Below are positions 62,812 to 64,000 of a stretch of DNA of 64,000 nucleotides, piece by piece; positions within the stretch are counted from its first letter, which is position 1, and every line of letters begins with the position of its first letter. This stretch comes from Shewanella sp. SNU WT4 (lineage in GTDB: Bacteria > Pseudomonadota > Gammaproteobacteria > Enterobacterales > Shewanellaceae), in contig NZ_CP041151.1 in assembly GCF_006494715.1 (NCBI RefSeq), positions 1,984,001 to 2,048,000 of the forward strand, read 5' to 3'. A model generated the notes under the pieces. It saw nothing but the letters and a program-made list of their open reading frames with translations. It was not told the DNA's origin and made no database searches. The position numbers and the translations under genes were made by a program.

Positions 62812-63783
62812 ATGTTTTTTGAGCCAGTCGAAAAAAAATTTGAACTCTCCTTACTTCCACCAAGCTCTGGAGTATTGGCCTGCCCAGATTTTAGCGCTAT
62901 TGCAGATACGCTTGCTGAGCGTTTATGTGAGTGCGTGGGCGTCAATATAGTTTCACGGCAAGTGCATAGTGATGGCGAAGGCCTATGTCATAGCTATGTG
63001 CTCAGTGAGTCGAGCCTATTTATTTGGCCTCATAAAATTGTGATGCTGACCTGTGGTAGCACCCCATTATGTAACGCGCTGCTATGGCTGATTGATTCTG
63101 TGGATGTTAAATCAATCGCTGCTGTGACCTTTGTGCGTAAGCATGAATATCAAGCGCAGCTACAACTTAGTCAATTTAGTGATGATAGTGACAGGCTGAT
63201 TGCCACCTTAGGTGGACAGCAGTGGCAACTTGGCCAAGCACCGCTCACTATGGCAGTTTACCGCTATGTAAACCCCAGCATAACAAAGATTAATGAGGCC
63301 TTTTTTGGCCTAAGTATGTATCATATTGACGCTGATCTAGCGCTAGCTTTTCGCCAGCAAAGTGTGGCAGGGCAAGGTGTAGCGGTCAGTGACAGTAGAC
63401 ACGTGTTAGCCATAACCTTATGTCTACCCGATTTGGTATATGATGATCATGTGTTTTCTCCATATGGCTATTCGCTAAATGGAGTGAGGCAGCAGCATTA
63501 TGTCAGCTTGCATATCTCGCCTCAGACACAGATGTCATATGTTAGTTTCGAGAGTAATCTCGATAATTCCGAATACCATGCTGCCATATTAAGCGCCCTA
63601 ATTCGCTTATTTAAGCCGCAATATTGGCAATGGTTCGGTCTTAATAGTGAAATGCATAGTCACAACTTTCCCGCCTATCACAAGGTTGGAAGCTGCTCAC
63701 TGCCTTTGGAACAGGGCTATACTCTTGACTTTAGCCAATTTGCAATGCTAAAAACTCAAGCCGCTAGCCCTGAATATCTTTGA
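62812..63783 (+). CDS. S-adenosylmethionine decarboxylase proenzyme, eukaryotic (class 2) type
   Basis: A 323-residue pyruvoyl-dependent enzyme that makes decarboxylated AdoMet for spermidine synthesis. It matches the eukaryotic family, not bacterial SpeD. It has FFEPVEKKFE at the start (human FFEGTEK), YVLSESSLF with the self-cleavage pair Glu66-Ser67, and LTCGST with Cys81. PYGYSLNG carries Ser221, and LHIS carries His234. SYVSFESNLDN is near-identical to the human segment. Position 238 is Gln where the human enzyme has Glu247. I start at the ATG at 62812, with AAGGAG 5 bases upstream. It lies between speA and speB on one strand and is probably co-transcribed with them. Confidence 0.9.
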   Translation: MFFEPVEKKFELSLLPPSSGVLACPDFSAIADTLAERLCECVGVNIVSRQVHSDGEGLCHSYVLSESSLFIWPHKIVMLTCGSTPLCNALLWLIDSVDVKSIAAVTFVRKHEYQAQLQLSQFSDDSDRLIATLGGQQWQLGQAPLTMAVYRYVNPSITKINEAFFGLSMYHIDADLALAFRQQSVAGQGVAVSDSRHVLAITLCLPDLVYDDHVFSPYGYSLNGVRQQHYVSLHISPQTQMSYVSFESNLDNSEYHAAILSALIRLFKPQYWQWFGLNSEMHSHNFPAYHKVGSCSLPLEQGYTLDFSQFAMLKTQAASPEYL

Positions 63784-63816
63784 TTTGATGGCAAAGCCAT
63801 CCCCTTGGAGTGTGTT

Positions 63817-64000
63817 ATGACCACTATTGCAGAAAAACCAGATTATTCATTGTTTTCCAATGCATTTGGTTACTTACGTCAACCGTTAGATTTTAGACCT
63901 TTAGAAAGCGATGCTGACGTTGTCGTGATTGGTTTACCATTTGATATGGCAACGACTGGCCGCAGTGGCGGACGTATGGGTCCTCGCGCCATCAGAAACG
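63817..64000 (+). CDS. speB: Agmatinase, 5' part only
   Basis: The first 61 codons of an agmatinase that runs off the window. The sequence [13 protein letters not shown], then [21 protein letters not shown] followed by RMGPRAIRN, matches the N-terminus of E. coli SpeB. Metal-binding Asp and His motifs lie beyond the end. GGAG lies before the ATG at 63817, 33 bases after the AdoMet decarboxylase stop. The enzyme would hydrolyse agmatine from SpeA to putrescine and urea, completing the route started upstream. Confidence 0.93.
   Translation, partial: MTTIAEKPDYSLFSNAFGYLRQPLDFRPLESDADVVVIGLPFDMATTGRSGGRMGPRAIRN

Overview
The window is a 64 kb piece of a gammaproteobacterial chromosome. Gene content and protein similarity point to Shewanella or a close relative. 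The evidence is the fatty-acid synthesis block (yceD-rpmF-plsX-fabH-fabD-fabG-acpP-fabF) beside rne/rluC, the homogentisate pathway pair with a divergent LysR gene, a CheV, a LigE-type DNA ligase, and several small proteins of types I associate with Shewanella and Vibrio. Base composition looks moderate and even. No rRNA, tRNA, CRISPR array, prophage or plasmid gene was seen. The only mobile DNA is two IS4-family insertion sequences.

Layout. 1-8 kb: a LysE-type exporter cut by the window edge, the tyrosine degradation operon hmgA-hppD with a divergent LysR regulator, an EVE-domain protein, a di-haem cytochrome c peroxidase, a periplasmic binding-like protein, YccF, and an ACC-deaminase/D-cysteine-desulfhydrase-like gene with an amber codon in its 5' end. 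8-15 kb: cheV, two small conserved proteins, a lytic transglycosylase, an SlyD-like isomerase, an esterase, and a small heat-shock protein preceded by what looks like a ROSE RNA thermometer. 15-34 kb: ilvIH, a serine transporter, a Bcr-type efflux pump, the Hsp70 homologue YegD, a Dcu transporter, cystathionine beta-lyase, a diguanylate cyclase, a RimK-like ligase, an HdfR-like regulator facing it across a perfect CRP site, dgkA, ligE, rbgA, a 2OG-Fe(II) oxygenase and overlapping msrB-msrA.

34-44 kb: IS element A lies against the 3' end of rne. The divergent rluC and a HAD phosphatase follow. IS element B, with a clean 10-bp target duplication, lies between them and yceF. 44-50 kb: the ribosome/fatty-acid synthesis block. 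50-60 kb: a small membrane protein, an acyl-CoA thioesterase, a beta-hydroxyacid dehydrogenase, the sbcB-cdd operon, rlmA, a cold-shock gene, a yceH-ABC-2 transporter operon and a CvfB-like S1 protein. 60.8 kb to the end: a polyamine cluster of speA, a eukaryotic-type AdoMet decarboxylase, and the start of speB. Together these supply agmatine, putrescine and decarboxylated AdoMet for spermidine.

Most of the window is housekeeping. The points that most deserve a second look are the eukaryotic-type AdoMet decarboxylase with an altered active-site residue, the candidate RNA thermometer, short tandem repeats in four gene gaps, the terminator hairpin touching the transposase start codon in IS A, the almost leaderless yceD promoter, and the nonsense codon in the PLP-enzyme gene. 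I found no clear novel defence or biosynthetic system.
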